Of a DNA stretch of 12,698 nucleotides, positions 1 to 5,815 are shown one piece after another. Location of the stretch: assembly GCA_019084435.1 (NCBI GenBank), contig JAHRFV010000084.1, positions 1 through 12,698 on the forward strand. The letters are read 5' to 3'. Each line of letters starts with the position of its first letter. Position 1 is the first letter of the stretch. Position numbers and translations under genes: made by a program. The stretch is from Dethiosulfatibacter sp. (lineage in GTDB: Bacteria; Bacillota_A; Clostridia; Tissierellales; Dethiosulfatibacteraceae). The notes beneath the pieces were generated by a model. That model saw nothing but the letters and a program-made list of their open reading frames with translations. It did not search any database and was not told where the DNA came from.

Positions 1-121
1 AGTCAATAATCATGGACTTTCCAGCACCGGTTTCTCCCGTAAAAACGTTAAAACCATCTGTAAAGTCCAGAAATATTTTTTCGAAAATTATAAAGTTCAA
101 GATGCTTAAATTAAGCAGCAT
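1..121 (-). CDS. recN: DNA repair ATPase RecN, N-terminal 40 codons only (runs off the left edge)
   Basis: RecN is an SMC-like ATPase that acts early in recombinational repair of double-strand breaks. Only the first 40 residues are visible, starting MLLNLSILNF. They contain a Walker A motif GETGAGKS at residues 29-36, in the place expected for the RecN N-terminal half-ATPase. The start ATG (119-121) has a clear ribosome site, ACGGAGG, 4 bases upstream. It lies 11 bases after the argR stop, so recN is almost certainly co-transcribed with argR. The argR-recN order is conserved in Firmicutes. The rest of the protein lies outside the window. Identification is firm from the Walker A context plus synteny, although other SMC-like ATPases share this N-terminal pattern. 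Confidence 0.9.
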   Translation of the reverse strand, partial: MLLNLSILNFIIFEKIFLDFTDGFNVFTGETGAGKSMIID

Positions 122-132
122 AAAACCTCCGT

Positions 133-585
133 TTAGTTAATCAGCGCATATAGGTTGTTGATGATTTCGTCAACTGATTCTAACTTTCTTACGGCTACAA
201 AAACAGTGTCGTCACCGGCAATTGTTCCACCTACGTCAGTCATTTGAAGCGAATCAATGGCAGAACCGCAGATCTGTGCCGCACCCGGTATTGTTCTGAT
301 AACCACAATATTCATCGCAGCATCGATGGATATAATTGAATTTTTAAATATTCTGACAAGTCTGTCAGAAATGGAATTCTGGCTTTCTTCAATGGTGCCA
401 TATTTATATTTGCCAGTATTGGAGGTGACCTTAATCAACCTCAGTTCCTTTATATCCCTTGAAATGGTTGCTTGTGTAACGTCAATCCCCATACCCTTCA
501 ACGTGAGGGCCAGATCTTCCTGTGTCTCGATTTCCCTTTCGTTGATTAACTCCAAAATTTTTGATTGTCTCGCGTATTTTTTCAT
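133..585 (-). CDS. argR: Arginine repressor ArgR/AhrC
   Basis: This is the arginine-responsive DNA-binding regulator that represses biosynthesis and activates catabolism genes as a hexamer bound to arginine. Its 150 residues match the usual length. The N-terminal winged helix contains TQATISRDIKELRLIKV (residues 37-53), whose SRD recognition segment is the family signature. The C-terminal oligomerisation and arginine-binding domain contains GAAQICGSAID (101-111) and GTIAGDDT (120-127), the aspartate-rich arginine pocket. The start is preceded by GGGAGAGAG. The gene is separated from tlyA by 56 bases that hold its own promoter and an ARG-box-like site, so autorepression is likely. recN follows after 11 bases. 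Nothing is missing from the expected motifs. Confidence 0.97.
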   Translation of the reverse strand: MKKYARQSKILELINEREIETQEDLALTLKGMGIDVTQATISRDIKELRLIKVTSNTGKYKYGTIEESQNSISDRLVRIFKNSIISIDAAMNIVVIRTIPGAAQICGSAIDSLQMTDVGGTIAGDDTVFVAVRKLESVDEIINNLYALIN

Positions 586-616
586 ATTATCTCTCTCCCG
601 ATAGTTTACATACTAT

Positions 617-645
617 ATTATTGCATATTTATACACTGTTTTCAA
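617..645 (-). promoter_or_regulatory. Sigma-A-type promoter for argR-recN
   Basis: On the minus strand a -35 TTGAAA (640-645) is followed by exactly 17 bases and a -10 AATAAT (617-622). An extended TGC lies directly before the -10. The -35 overlaps the tlyA stop codon. Spacing and extended -10 are near ideal, so argR-recN can be transcribed independently of the upstream genes. Start of transcription is inferred near 610. Confidence 0.72.
620..637 (-). promoter_or_regulatory. ARG-box-like ArgR operator
   Basis: The minus-strand core TGTATAAATATGCA (622-635) fits the ARG box pattern TGNATWWWWATNCA and is an imperfect palindrome. It occupies the spacer of the argR promoter, overlapping the first base of the -10, where bound ArgR would block RNA polymerase. 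The pattern match is seen in the sequence. Autorepression is inferred from known ArgR biology. Confidence 0.68.
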
Positions 646-1451
646 TTGTTTAATTCAAAATTTGCTAAATTTACTATATTGCTTATTTTATCCTCATAAT
701 CAAAGGTGTTTTTTATACCTGTATAACGGAAAAAAGCTAGATATTCTATGTTTCCTTTTGCGCCCTTTATTGGAGAAAAACTCAAATCAGCCAGTTCAAA
801 TCCATTGTCGGCACCATATGCGATCGTATTTCGGATGACCTCCGTATGGGTCTTCTTGTCTTTGACCACACCATGTTTTCCAACTTTTTCTCGACCTGCC
901 TCGAACTGTGGTTTTATCAGCGTCACAGCCTCTGCGTTTTCAGCGGCTAAAGCTGCCATATTCGGAAACATCAACTTCAGTGAGATAAAAGATACATCCA
1001 CGCTGTAAAAATTGATTCTATCCTCTATAAGAGCGTGGTCCATATATCTGAAATTGGTTCTTTCAAGAACTCTGACTCTAGAATCATTTCGCAGTTTCCA
1101 TTCCAGCTGTCCGTAGCCCACGTCAACAGCATAGACCTTTCTGGCTCCGTTTTGCAGCATACAGTCAGTGAATCCCCCGGTCGATGAACCTATGTCCATA
1201 CAAACCTTATCATTTAAATCCAGAGAGAATGCTTCCTGAGCCTTCTCAAGCTTGTAGCCTCCCCTGCTGACATAGCGTTCCTTCTGCTTGATTTCTATAT
1301 TGGATAATATGTCAATCTTTGTGCCTGCCTTGTCCACGATAGAACCATTTACCAGAACATCTCCGGCCATTATTGCCCTTCTTGCCTTTTCCCTGCTGTC
1401 AAAGTAATTATTCTCATGTAAGAATGTATCGATCCGTTGCTTTTCAGACAT
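642..1451 (-). CDS. tlyA: TlyA-family rRNA 2'-O-methyltransferase (S4 + FtsJ-like domains)
   Basis: The protein is predicted to methylate ribose 2'-hydroxyls in rRNA using S-adenosylmethionine. Its 269 residues match the family length. An N-terminal S4 RNA-binding domain (about 1-60) leads through the conserved RGGYKLEKA linker into a Rossmann methyltransferase with the SAM motif DIGSSTGGFTD (86-96). Candidate catalytic K-D-K-E residues are K67, D151 in VDVSF, K180 in LIKPQFE and E236 in GNIEYL. The start ATG has a modest AGGTG site and lies 7 bases after the oapA stop, so the two are co-transcribed. In B. subtilis the orthologue yqxC lies in the same cluster next to ahrC (argR) and recN. Old annotations call it hemolysin. 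The rRNA methylase role is better supported for the family. The exact target here is not visible. Confidence 0.95.
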   Translation of the reverse strand: MSEKQRIDTFLHENNYFDSREKARRAIMAGDVLVNGSIVDKAGTKIDILSNIEIKQKERYVSRGGYKLEKAQEAFSLDLNDKVCMDIGSSTGGFTDCMLQNGARKVYAVDVGYGQLEWKLRNDSRVRVLERTNFRYMDHALIEDRINFYSVDVSFISLKLMFPNMAALAAENAEAVTLIKPQFEAGREKVGKHGVVKDKKTHTEVIRNTIAYGADNGFELADLSFSPIKGAKGNIEYLAFFRYTGIKNTFDYEDKISNIVNLANFELNN

Positions 1452-1458
1452 AATACAC

Positions 1459-2016
1459 CTACACCTTAAACTTGAAGAATCGATGGATAAATTTTAGAAA
1501 CCGTGCTGCAGATAATATGATCTTATTGGACTTGTTGATGGCCAGATCCTTACCGATCGCTTTTCCACCAACTGTAATGCCTGCTATCATGCTGCTCATA
1601 ATTACCGTCAGTAAAAATCCTTCTCCCAAACCATAGTCCCTTATCAGATTAATGACGATAATCGTTCCCGCACCACCACTGATGATGCCCGAAATGTCGC
1701 CAATGACATCGCTGCAGAAGCTAGATACCTTAGCGGCATTCTTTGTGATAAACAATGCATAATAAGCGATCTCTATCTTTTTAGATGCCATGGCATGGAA
1801 ATGCCTCTCATCCGCAACAGCAGCAGCAACACCAATAATATCAGCCAACACACCAATCATGATGATAACAATTAGTGTAATGAAAGCGAAGTATATATTG
1901 AGATTTTGCAATATTGTATCTGAGACAAAACTAAAAAAAGCGGCCAATACAACTGTAGAGACAGTTATAATAATGACCCATCGATTATTGAATTTACTTA
2001 TTTTGTTTTTTTCCAT
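1459..2016 (-). CDS. oapA: OLE-associated membrane protein OapA
   Basis: OapA is the membrane partner of OLE RNA. The known complex sits at the cell membrane and is linked to alcohol, cold and Mg2+ stress responses. This 185-residue protein has four hydrophobic segments: about 13-34, 41-68, 104-125 and 133-155. A charged cytoplasm-like loop (DERHFHAMASKK, 69-80) lies between TM2 and TM3, and the tail is basic (KFIHRFFKFKV). Length, four-TM layout and basic tail fit OapA. Its position directly downstream of a large structured gene-free region and upstream of tlyA-argR-recN is the classic OLE setting. The start has a GGAGA site. The gene has no visible promoter of its own and is probably transcribed through from the OLE promoter or from upstream. 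The identification rests on topology and synteny; a generic four-TM protein is the alternative. Confidence 0.88.
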   Translation of the reverse strand: MEKNKISKFNNRWVIIITVSTVVLAAFFSFVSDTILQNLNIYFAFITLIVIIMIGVLADIIGVAAAVADERHFHAMASKKIEIAYYALFITKNAAKVSSFCSDVIGDISGIISGGAGTIIVINLIRDYGLGEGFLLTVIMSSMIAGITVGGKAIGKDLAINKSNKIILSAARFLKFIHRFFKFKV

Positions 2017-2039
2017 AATATCTCCAAATGATTAAATGG

Positions 2040-2586
2040 CAGTACAACAAGTAAAATTTGCGGCATAGGTTCAGTTGGATTTCCCATAGGCCAACTGGTT
2101 GTCGCCAACCAGCGGTTTCCCTTGAATAGCCTCTCTGCATAGTCACCTAACACAGTACTGAATTACCACTTAGACCGCACTGCAATCCTTGCCCTACCTC
2201 CCGTAAAGGATCAGTCTAGGAGTTTTCCTCAACAGCTTTTCTAAACTCTAGCCTCTTTTGCAGTAAAAATTTCAGCAGCATGGTCCAGCAAAACATGAGC
2301 TCCTGTTCCGCCCTACTTTAATCTGCATCCCATTTTACCACTCAAGGCAGGCTACGCTGATGTCAGGTTCACTGCACATCAGGTTTTCCTAATACTAGGT
2401 CTCCACGATAGGGGGGTCTACGCCCACATGCCATTGTGGATCGCCCCAACTACCTTACTTCCAGAAAAGACCCTCGACTGGGCGTCGAAAGCCCCGACCA
2501 GAAACTTCATCGATTTGCCCTTCGACGGATTTTTAGGCCCGCCTTCAAGAATAGATAGACTGACTAGAATACTGAGCCATCTTATC
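2040..2586 (-). ncRNA. ole: OLE RNA (ornate, large, extremophilic RNA); ends approximate
   Basis: This 596-base gap between xseB and oapA has no credible ORF on either strand but is visibly richer in G and C runs than its AT-rich neighbours. It holds many perfect helices: CTGGTTG/CAACCAG closed by a GCGA tetraloop (2095-2112), CTGATGT/ACATCAG (2357-2382), ATCCTT/AAGGAT (2185-2211), CAGTTGG/CCAACTG (2072-2097) and TCGAC/GTCGA near 2476-2490. Its size, place downstream of xseB, and the four-TM OapA-like gene immediately after it match OLE RNA, a roughly 600-nt RNA of anaerobic and extremophilic Firmicutes that binds OapA at the membrane. The 5' end is set from the promoter at 2593-2621. The 3' end is not marked by a terminator and is estimated just before the oapA ribosome site. 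I found no tmRNA, RNase P or group II intron signatures. Family assignment is from context and structure, not alignment. Confidence 0.87.
2072..2112 (-). other. Paired hairpins near the 3' end of OLE RNA, one capped by a GNRA tetraloop
   Basis: Two perfect 7-bp helices adjoin here. The first (2095-2112) is CTGGTTG-GCGA-CAACCAG, with a GNRA loop. The second (2072-2097) is CAGTTGG and CCAACTG around a 12-base loop containing CCTATGGGAAAT. They share three bases (2095-2097), so both cannot form fully at once. Either the helices are shorter and stacked, or they compete. The pairing is read directly from the sequence; a role in binding Oap proteins is only inferred. Confidence 0.6.
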
Positions 2587-2592
2587 AAACAA

Positions 2593-2621
2593 ATTATAGC
2601 ATAATCATTGATTTATTTCAA
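2593..2621 (-). promoter_or_regulatory. Strong extended -10 promoter for OLE RNA (and oapA-tlyA)
   Basis: On the minus strand a -35 TTGAAA (2616-2621) is followed by a 17-base spacer and a perfect TATAAT (2593-2598) with an extended TGC before it. The -35 is formed by the last two sense codons of xseB. Transcription should start near 2585-2586. This gives OLE its own high-level start inside the operon. Confidence 0.85.
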
Positions 2622-2804
2622 ATTCTCATTAATTTCCTGGAATTTGTTAGACGCTTCGGCCAACAGTCCTTCACAATATTGATGAAGCTTGACTCCCTCT
2701 TCATAATTAGCGATAGCCTCATCCAATGTCAAGTCGTTCTTATTGAAAGATTGGATCAACTGGTCCAGTTTTTTGGCTGCCTCTTCAAAGGTTAGATTTT
2801 TCAT
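2613..2804 (-). CDS. xseB: Exodeoxyribonuclease VII small subunit
   Basis: XseB is the small helical subunit of exonuclease VII, which degrades single-stranded DNA to short oligonucleotides. Several copies bind each XseA. The 63-residue length is normal. The family pattern is plain: TFEEAAKKLDQLIQ at the start, LTLDEAIANYEEGVKL in the middle, and a Cys (C44) in HQYCEGLLAEA. The ATG lies inside the 3' end of xseA (20-base overlap) with an AGGAG site 7 bases upstream, indicating translational coupling and fixed subunit ratio. The last two sense codons double as the -35 box of the OLE promoter. Confidence 0.95.
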   Translation of the reverse strand: MKNLTFEEAAKKLDQLIQSFNKNDLTLDEAIANYEEGVKLHQYCEGLLAEASNKFQEINENLK

Positions 2805-3993
2805 TTTTATCTCCTACGTTGGTAATAATAGCATTTGCAATACTCTGCATATTCTCTAAGCTTACCTTATCATCCGGCTTTAAACTATTTAGATTCTTCA
2901 CAAGATGACCTTCAGCATTCCTTATAAATATAAAGCCCTTATCACATATTTCTTTATAGTCATTCTGAATCAAATCCAGTTGTAGCTGGCTCAGTTCGTA
3001 CTTTTTGTCATTGATATATTTAAGATAATGACTTGATATATTAGTGATTTTCGCCGTTACCTGATCCTGCCTTCGTTCAATAAAATGCCTTGTATTCAGA
3101 AATTTCAGTCTCTCTTTTTGTAGGTTCACATAATATAATTTACGTGAACTAAACTCCATAAATCTGTCATTCAGCTGTTCCCTATATGCTGGAAGTGCTC
3201 CAATAAGCGAATTATAGCCTCTAATAGTCAGTTCGGCAGCAGCTGTGGGAGTCTGCACTTCCCTGTCGGCCGTCATATCCGCTACGGAAAGGTCAGTGCC
3301 ATGGCCTATACCTGTCAATATGGGAACTCGTGATTTGAATATGGTGTCTGCTAGAATCTCATCGTTAAAGGTTTCAAGATCTACCTTTGAGCCACCGCCC
3401 CTTGCTAGGATGATGATATCACATTGGTTTACCTCATTGAAGTATTTGATGCCCGATACGATGTTGAAAACGGCTGTTCTGCCCTGCACAAAAGCATTGT
3501 AAAATAGAATGTCCATCCCAACATTGCACTCATTGTAAACACGTTTAATGTCCTCTATAACCGCACCCTCGATGGAGGTTATGATACCTATCTTTTTAGG
3601 AAAAGTAGGTAAAGGCTTCTTCCTGCTTGGATCAAAATATCCCTTTTTCTCCAGCTTAGCCTTCAGCTCTTTAAGATACTTACTCTCCACACCCTCAGAT
3701 ATCTCTGATACCTCCTGAACGATGAGCTGATAGACACTACGCTTATCATAGGTCTCCACCTTTCCTTTAACGATAGTGATTTTATCTTCAGGAATTTCTA
3801 CATCAGGGTCAAAACAGACACAATTAATAATACTGTTCTCATCTGAAAGAGAAAAGTATTGGTAGCCAAATTTTGATTTTCTGAGATCCCTTACCTCACC
3901 CATTACAGTCACATTGTTGAGGATTGGATTACTGTATAGGATCTTTCGTATGTAATTATTCAATTCGCTGACTTTAAGAGGTTTTATAATCAT
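2785..3993 (-). CDS. xseA: Exodeoxyribonuclease VII large subunit
   Basis: XseA is the catalytic subunit of the single-strand-specific exonuclease VII. From the chosen start (402 residues) it has an N-terminal OB-fold nucleic-acid domain (about 7-100) and a catalytic domain with KKIGIITSIEGAVIEDI, ILARGGGSKVDLETFNDE (about 196-213) and PILTGIGHGTDLSVADMTAD followed by QTPTAAAE. A basic helical region then reaches the C-terminus. The usual GHETD motif reads GHGTD (230-234), a Glu-to-Gly change; the Asp is kept. An ATG 10 codons upstream (4021-4023) is possible, but its extra residues (MFVYQEKWWI) look unlike the family and lack a good ribosome site. The chosen ATG follows GGTGG closely, so the start is likely but not certain. 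The gene overlaps xseB and follows nusB. Confidence 0.94.
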   Translation of the reverse strand: MIIKPLKVSELNNYIRKILYSNPILNNVTVMGEVRDLRKSKFGYQYFSLSDENSIINCVCFDPDVEIPEDKITIVKGKVETYDKRSVYQLIVQEVSEISEGVESKYLKELKAKLEKKGYFDPSRKKPLPTFPKKIGIITSIEGAVIEDIKRVYNECNVGMDILFYNAFVQGRTAVFNIVSGIKYFNEVNQCDIIILARGGGSKVDLETFNDEILADTIFKSRVPILTGIGHGTDLSVADMTADREVQTPTAAAELTIRGYNSLIGALPAYREQLNDRFMEFSSRKLYYVNLQKERLKFLNTRHFIERRQDQVTAKITNISSHYLKYINDKKYELSQLQLDLIQNDYKEICDKGFIFIRNAEGHLVKNLNSLKPDDKVSLENMQSIANAIITNVGDKNEKSNL

Positions 3994-4059
3994 AATCCAC
4001 CATTTTTCCTGATAAACAAACATAGACAGCCATAGCTGCCTATTATTTATCTAATAAAT

Positions 4060-4461
4060 CTAAACCTCGGATCTTCTGCTGATGTTACCCAATATGCCAT
4101 TGATAAACTTATGGGCATCCGAGCTTGAATACTTCTTGCTGATTTCTACAGCCTCATTGATTGAAACACTGACAGGTATGGAATCATCAAATTCCATTTC
4201 GCATACTGCAAGTCTGAGTATGGCAAAATCTATTCTAGCAATCCTGTTCAGTTTCCAGTCGTTGGAGTAGATATCAATCAGTCTGTCGATTTCCAGAACA
4301 TATCGGCGAAAATTCTCAGCTGTTCTTCTGAAATAATCCACATCTACCATAATCTCCAGATACTCCAGATATTTTTCCAAATCAAAATCACTGATCGTAT
4401 CATTGATGTCTACCATATAAAACAGCTTCATCAACTCTTCTCTGGTATCTTTTCTGCTCAT
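4060..4461 (-). CDS. nusB: Transcription antitermination factor NusB
   Basis: NusB binds boxA RNA with NusE (S10) and helps RNA polymerase read through rRNA operons. The 133-residue all-helical protein has the family N-terminus MSRKDTREELMKLFYMVD and the typical core DWKLNRIARIDFAILRLAVCEM (about 68-89). The C-terminus INEAVEISKKYSSSDAHKFINGILG is also typical. Its ATG overlaps the stop of the Asp23-like gene as ATGA, so translation is probably coupled. Asp23-nusB-xseA-xseB is a standard Firmicutes order, although folD, often present between nusB and xseA, is absent here. Confidence 0.97.
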   Translation of the reverse strand: MSRKDTREELMKLFYMVDINDTISDFDLEKYLEYLEIMVDVDYFRRTAENFRRYVLEIDRLIDIYSNDWKLNRIARIDFAILRLAVCEMEFDDSIPVSVSINEAVEISKKYSSSDAHKFINGILGNISRRSEV

Positions 4462-4868
4462 TTAGTCTTTTTTTCCTCTTTTACTTCCACTGGAGCCTCT
4501 ATGACAGACTCTTCCTTAGGAATAACGACATTTTGAACATTGACGCTGACGTTGGTGACGTTCAGTCCAGTCATGTTCTCAACCTCTGTCTTAACCTTCT
4601 GCTGTACCTTAGTTGCAACATCTTGAATCTTATAGCCATAATCAACAGTGATACTTAAATCTATCGATGCATCATTTTCTTTCATTTCCACTTTAATGCC
4701 TTTAGTGTAATTCTTTTTGGTGAAAAGGCTCGATATCCCCTCCACAAATCCGCTTGCCGCAGCATTTACGCCGTCAATCTCAGCAGCCGCAATACTGGCT
4801 ATGATGCTGATCACTTCCACAGATATCTTTACCTGACCGTTTTTAAGTGTCTCTTGCTTTGCAGTCAT
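4458..4868 (-). CDS. Asp23/Gls24 family envelope stress protein (YqhY-like)
   Basis: Asp23 proteins are small, often membrane-associated proteins tied to envelope stress; YqhY of B. subtilis sits at this same place before nusB. The chosen start gives 136 residues. The body (residues about 10-115) has the family pattern: GQVKISVEVISIIASIAAAEIDGV, then SIDLSITVDYGYKIQDVATKVQQ, and MTGLNVTNVSVNVQNV. The C-terminal tail is charged (KEEKKTK). An ATG six codons upstream (4884-4886) exists, but the bases just after it are the ribosome site AAGGAGG, placed 8 bases before the ATG I chose, which settles the start. The stop overlaps nusB. It is the first gene after a terminator, with no obvious promoter but a striking palindrome in the leader. 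Confidence 0.93.
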   Translation of the reverse strand: MTAKQETLKNGQVKISVEVISIIASIAAAEIDGVNAAASGFVEGISSLFTKKNYTKGIKVEMKENDASIDLSITVDYGYKIQDVATKVQQKVKTEVENMTGLNVTNVSVNVQNVVIPKEESVIEAPVEVKEEKKTK

Positions 4869-4884
4869 TGTGATTACCTCCTTC

Positions 4885-4905
4885 ATTCTGATTTAAAATC
4901 AGAAT
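4885..4905. repeat. 21-bp perfect palindrome in the leader of the Asp23-like gene
   Basis: Arms ATTCTGATTT and AAATCAGAAT (10 bp each) surround a single central base. It fills the gap between the terminator of the upstream unit and the ribosome site of the Asp23-like gene. It could be a dimeric-repressor operator or an 8-bp RNA hairpin next to the ribosome site. Sequence symmetry is certain; function is unknown. Confidence 0.75.
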
Positions 4906-4934
4906 AAAAAACGGGAGAAGATCTCCCCGTTTTT
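4906..4934 (-). terminator. Intrinsic terminator after the pseudopilin-efp unit
   Basis: On the minus strand AAAAACGGGGAGA, a TCT loop and TCTCCCGTTTTTT form a 12-bp stem with one bulged G, ending in six Ts. It begins at the stop codon of the CD1247-type gene. The A/T arms are near-symmetric, so it could also stop plus-strand transcription. Confidence 0.9.
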
Positions 4935-5226
4935 ATTCCTCGTCGTATGCTACTTCTTCGAGATCTTCGTCGTCTTCGTCTTCAAAATCATCAATATCGA
5001 ATTCGCCAAACAATTCGTCTTCTACATTTGAAAGATCTTCATCCATCAACTCGACGTATTCTTCCATTTCAGCTTGATCTTCATCAATCTCTTCCAACGC
5101 TTCTACGATGTCTTCCAAAATCTCAGCTATTACGATTAAAGCTTTGCCTTCTTTGGTGCTCTCATCTAATTCCATGCCGTCAATAAGACCATTAAGATAA
5201 GCTACTTTTTCATACAAATAATCCAT
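4933..5226 (-). CDS. CD1247 N-terminal-domain-like small acidic protein
   Basis: The function is unknown. The first about 50 residues (MDYLYEKVAYLNGLIDGMEL, then KEGKALIVIAEILEDIVEALEEI) match the helical domain of the clostridial CD1247-type proteins commonly found beside efp. In many relatives a zinc-ribbon with paired cysteines follows. Here there is no cysteine at all, and the C-terminus is an acidic run rich in Asp and Glu (residues about 74-97). The 97-residue protein starts 11 bases after the efp stop with a strong AAAGGAGG site and ends at an intrinsic terminator, so it is the last gene of the unit. Family assignment is from memory of the pattern and is moderately sure; any role in translation with EF-P is only suggested by position. 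Confidence 0.75.
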   Translation of the reverse strand: MDYLYEKVAYLNGLIDGMELDESTKEGKALIVIAEILEDIVEALEEIDEDQAEMEEYVELMDEDLSNVEDELFGEFDIDDFEDEDDEDLEEVAYDEE

Positions 5227-5237
5227 GTTATCCTCCT

Positions 5238-5795
5238 TTAAACCCTTGATAAATATTCACCGTTTCGGGTGTCTATTTTTATTTTATCGCCAATTTCGAC
5301 GAATAAAGGCACTTGTACCACTGCTCCGGTCTCTGTTGTTGCAGGCTTGTATACACCTTGTGATGTGTCACCCTTGAAACCTGGTTCAGTGTGTATTATT
5401 TCCAATTCCACAAAATTTGGTGCTTGAACCTCGAAAGCTTTGCCCTGGAAAAACCTCATGACCGCTACATCATTTTCCTTTAGAAACTTGATGGCTTCCT
5501 CCACCTCATCGAAGTTAAGAGGAATCTGCTCATAAGACTCAATATCCATGAAGTAATAGAGCTCTCCGTCATTGTAAAGATACTGCATTTCCTTTGTTTC
5601 TATGTGGGCTTTCGGGAATTTCTCCGATGGATTGAAGGTTTCCTCCCTGATTGCTCCGGACATTACATTCTTAAGCTTCGTCCGAACAAAAGCAGCACCC
5701 TTGCCTGGCTTTACATGTTGAAAATCCAGTATAACCCATACGCCATTATTCCATTGTATCGTAATCCCTTTTTTAATATCTCCTGCTGAAACCAT
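5238..5795 (-). CDS. efp: Translation elongation factor P
   Basis: EF-P binds between the P and E sites of the ribosome and relieves stalling at consecutive prolines. The 185-residue length and three beta-domain layout are standard: KOW-like (1-65), then two OB-type domains. The modification loop reads VKPGKGAAF with Lys32 at the tip, the position carrying 5-aminopentanol in B. subtilis. The C-terminal signature is present ([11 protein letters not shown]). Its ATG is preceded by AGGAGGAG and lies 20 bases after the last pseudopilin, with no terminator or promoter visible between them, so it is probably co-transcribed with the pilus genes. The neighbouring surface protein and PilO contain proline pairs, but a functional link is speculation. 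Confidence 0.97.
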   Translation of the reverse strand: MVSAGDIKKGITIQWNNGVWVILDFQHVKPGKGAAFVRTKLKNVMSGAIREETFNPSEKFPKAHIETKEMQYLYNDGELYYFMDIESYEQIPLNFDEVEEAIKFLKENDVAVMRFFQGKAFEVQAPNFVELEIIHTEPGFKGDTSQGVYKPATTETGAVVQVPLFVEIGDKIKIDTRNGEYLSRV

Positions 5796-5815
5796 GTACT
5801 CCTCCTGTTATTAAC

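Noticed and set aside
257..1008. Plus-strand open frames opposite argR and tlyA
   Set aside because: They lie antisense to well-identified genes, lack ribosome sites and show no family motifs.
2040..2600. tmRNA, RNase P RNA, SRP RNA or a group II intron in the xseB-oapA gap
   Set aside because: I found no tRNA-like end, no RNase P conserved blocks, no GTGCGAC intron start and no domain V-like hairpin, and the neighbours fit OLE far better.
4021..4023. Upstream ATG as the start of xseA
   Set aside because: It adds MFVYQEKWWI, which is unlike the family, and lacks a good ribosome site; the next ATG begins at the conserved OB-domain edge.
4884..4886. Upstream ATG as the start of the Asp23-like gene
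   Set aside because: The six added codons contain the ribosome site AAGGAGG that serves the ATG at 4866-4868.
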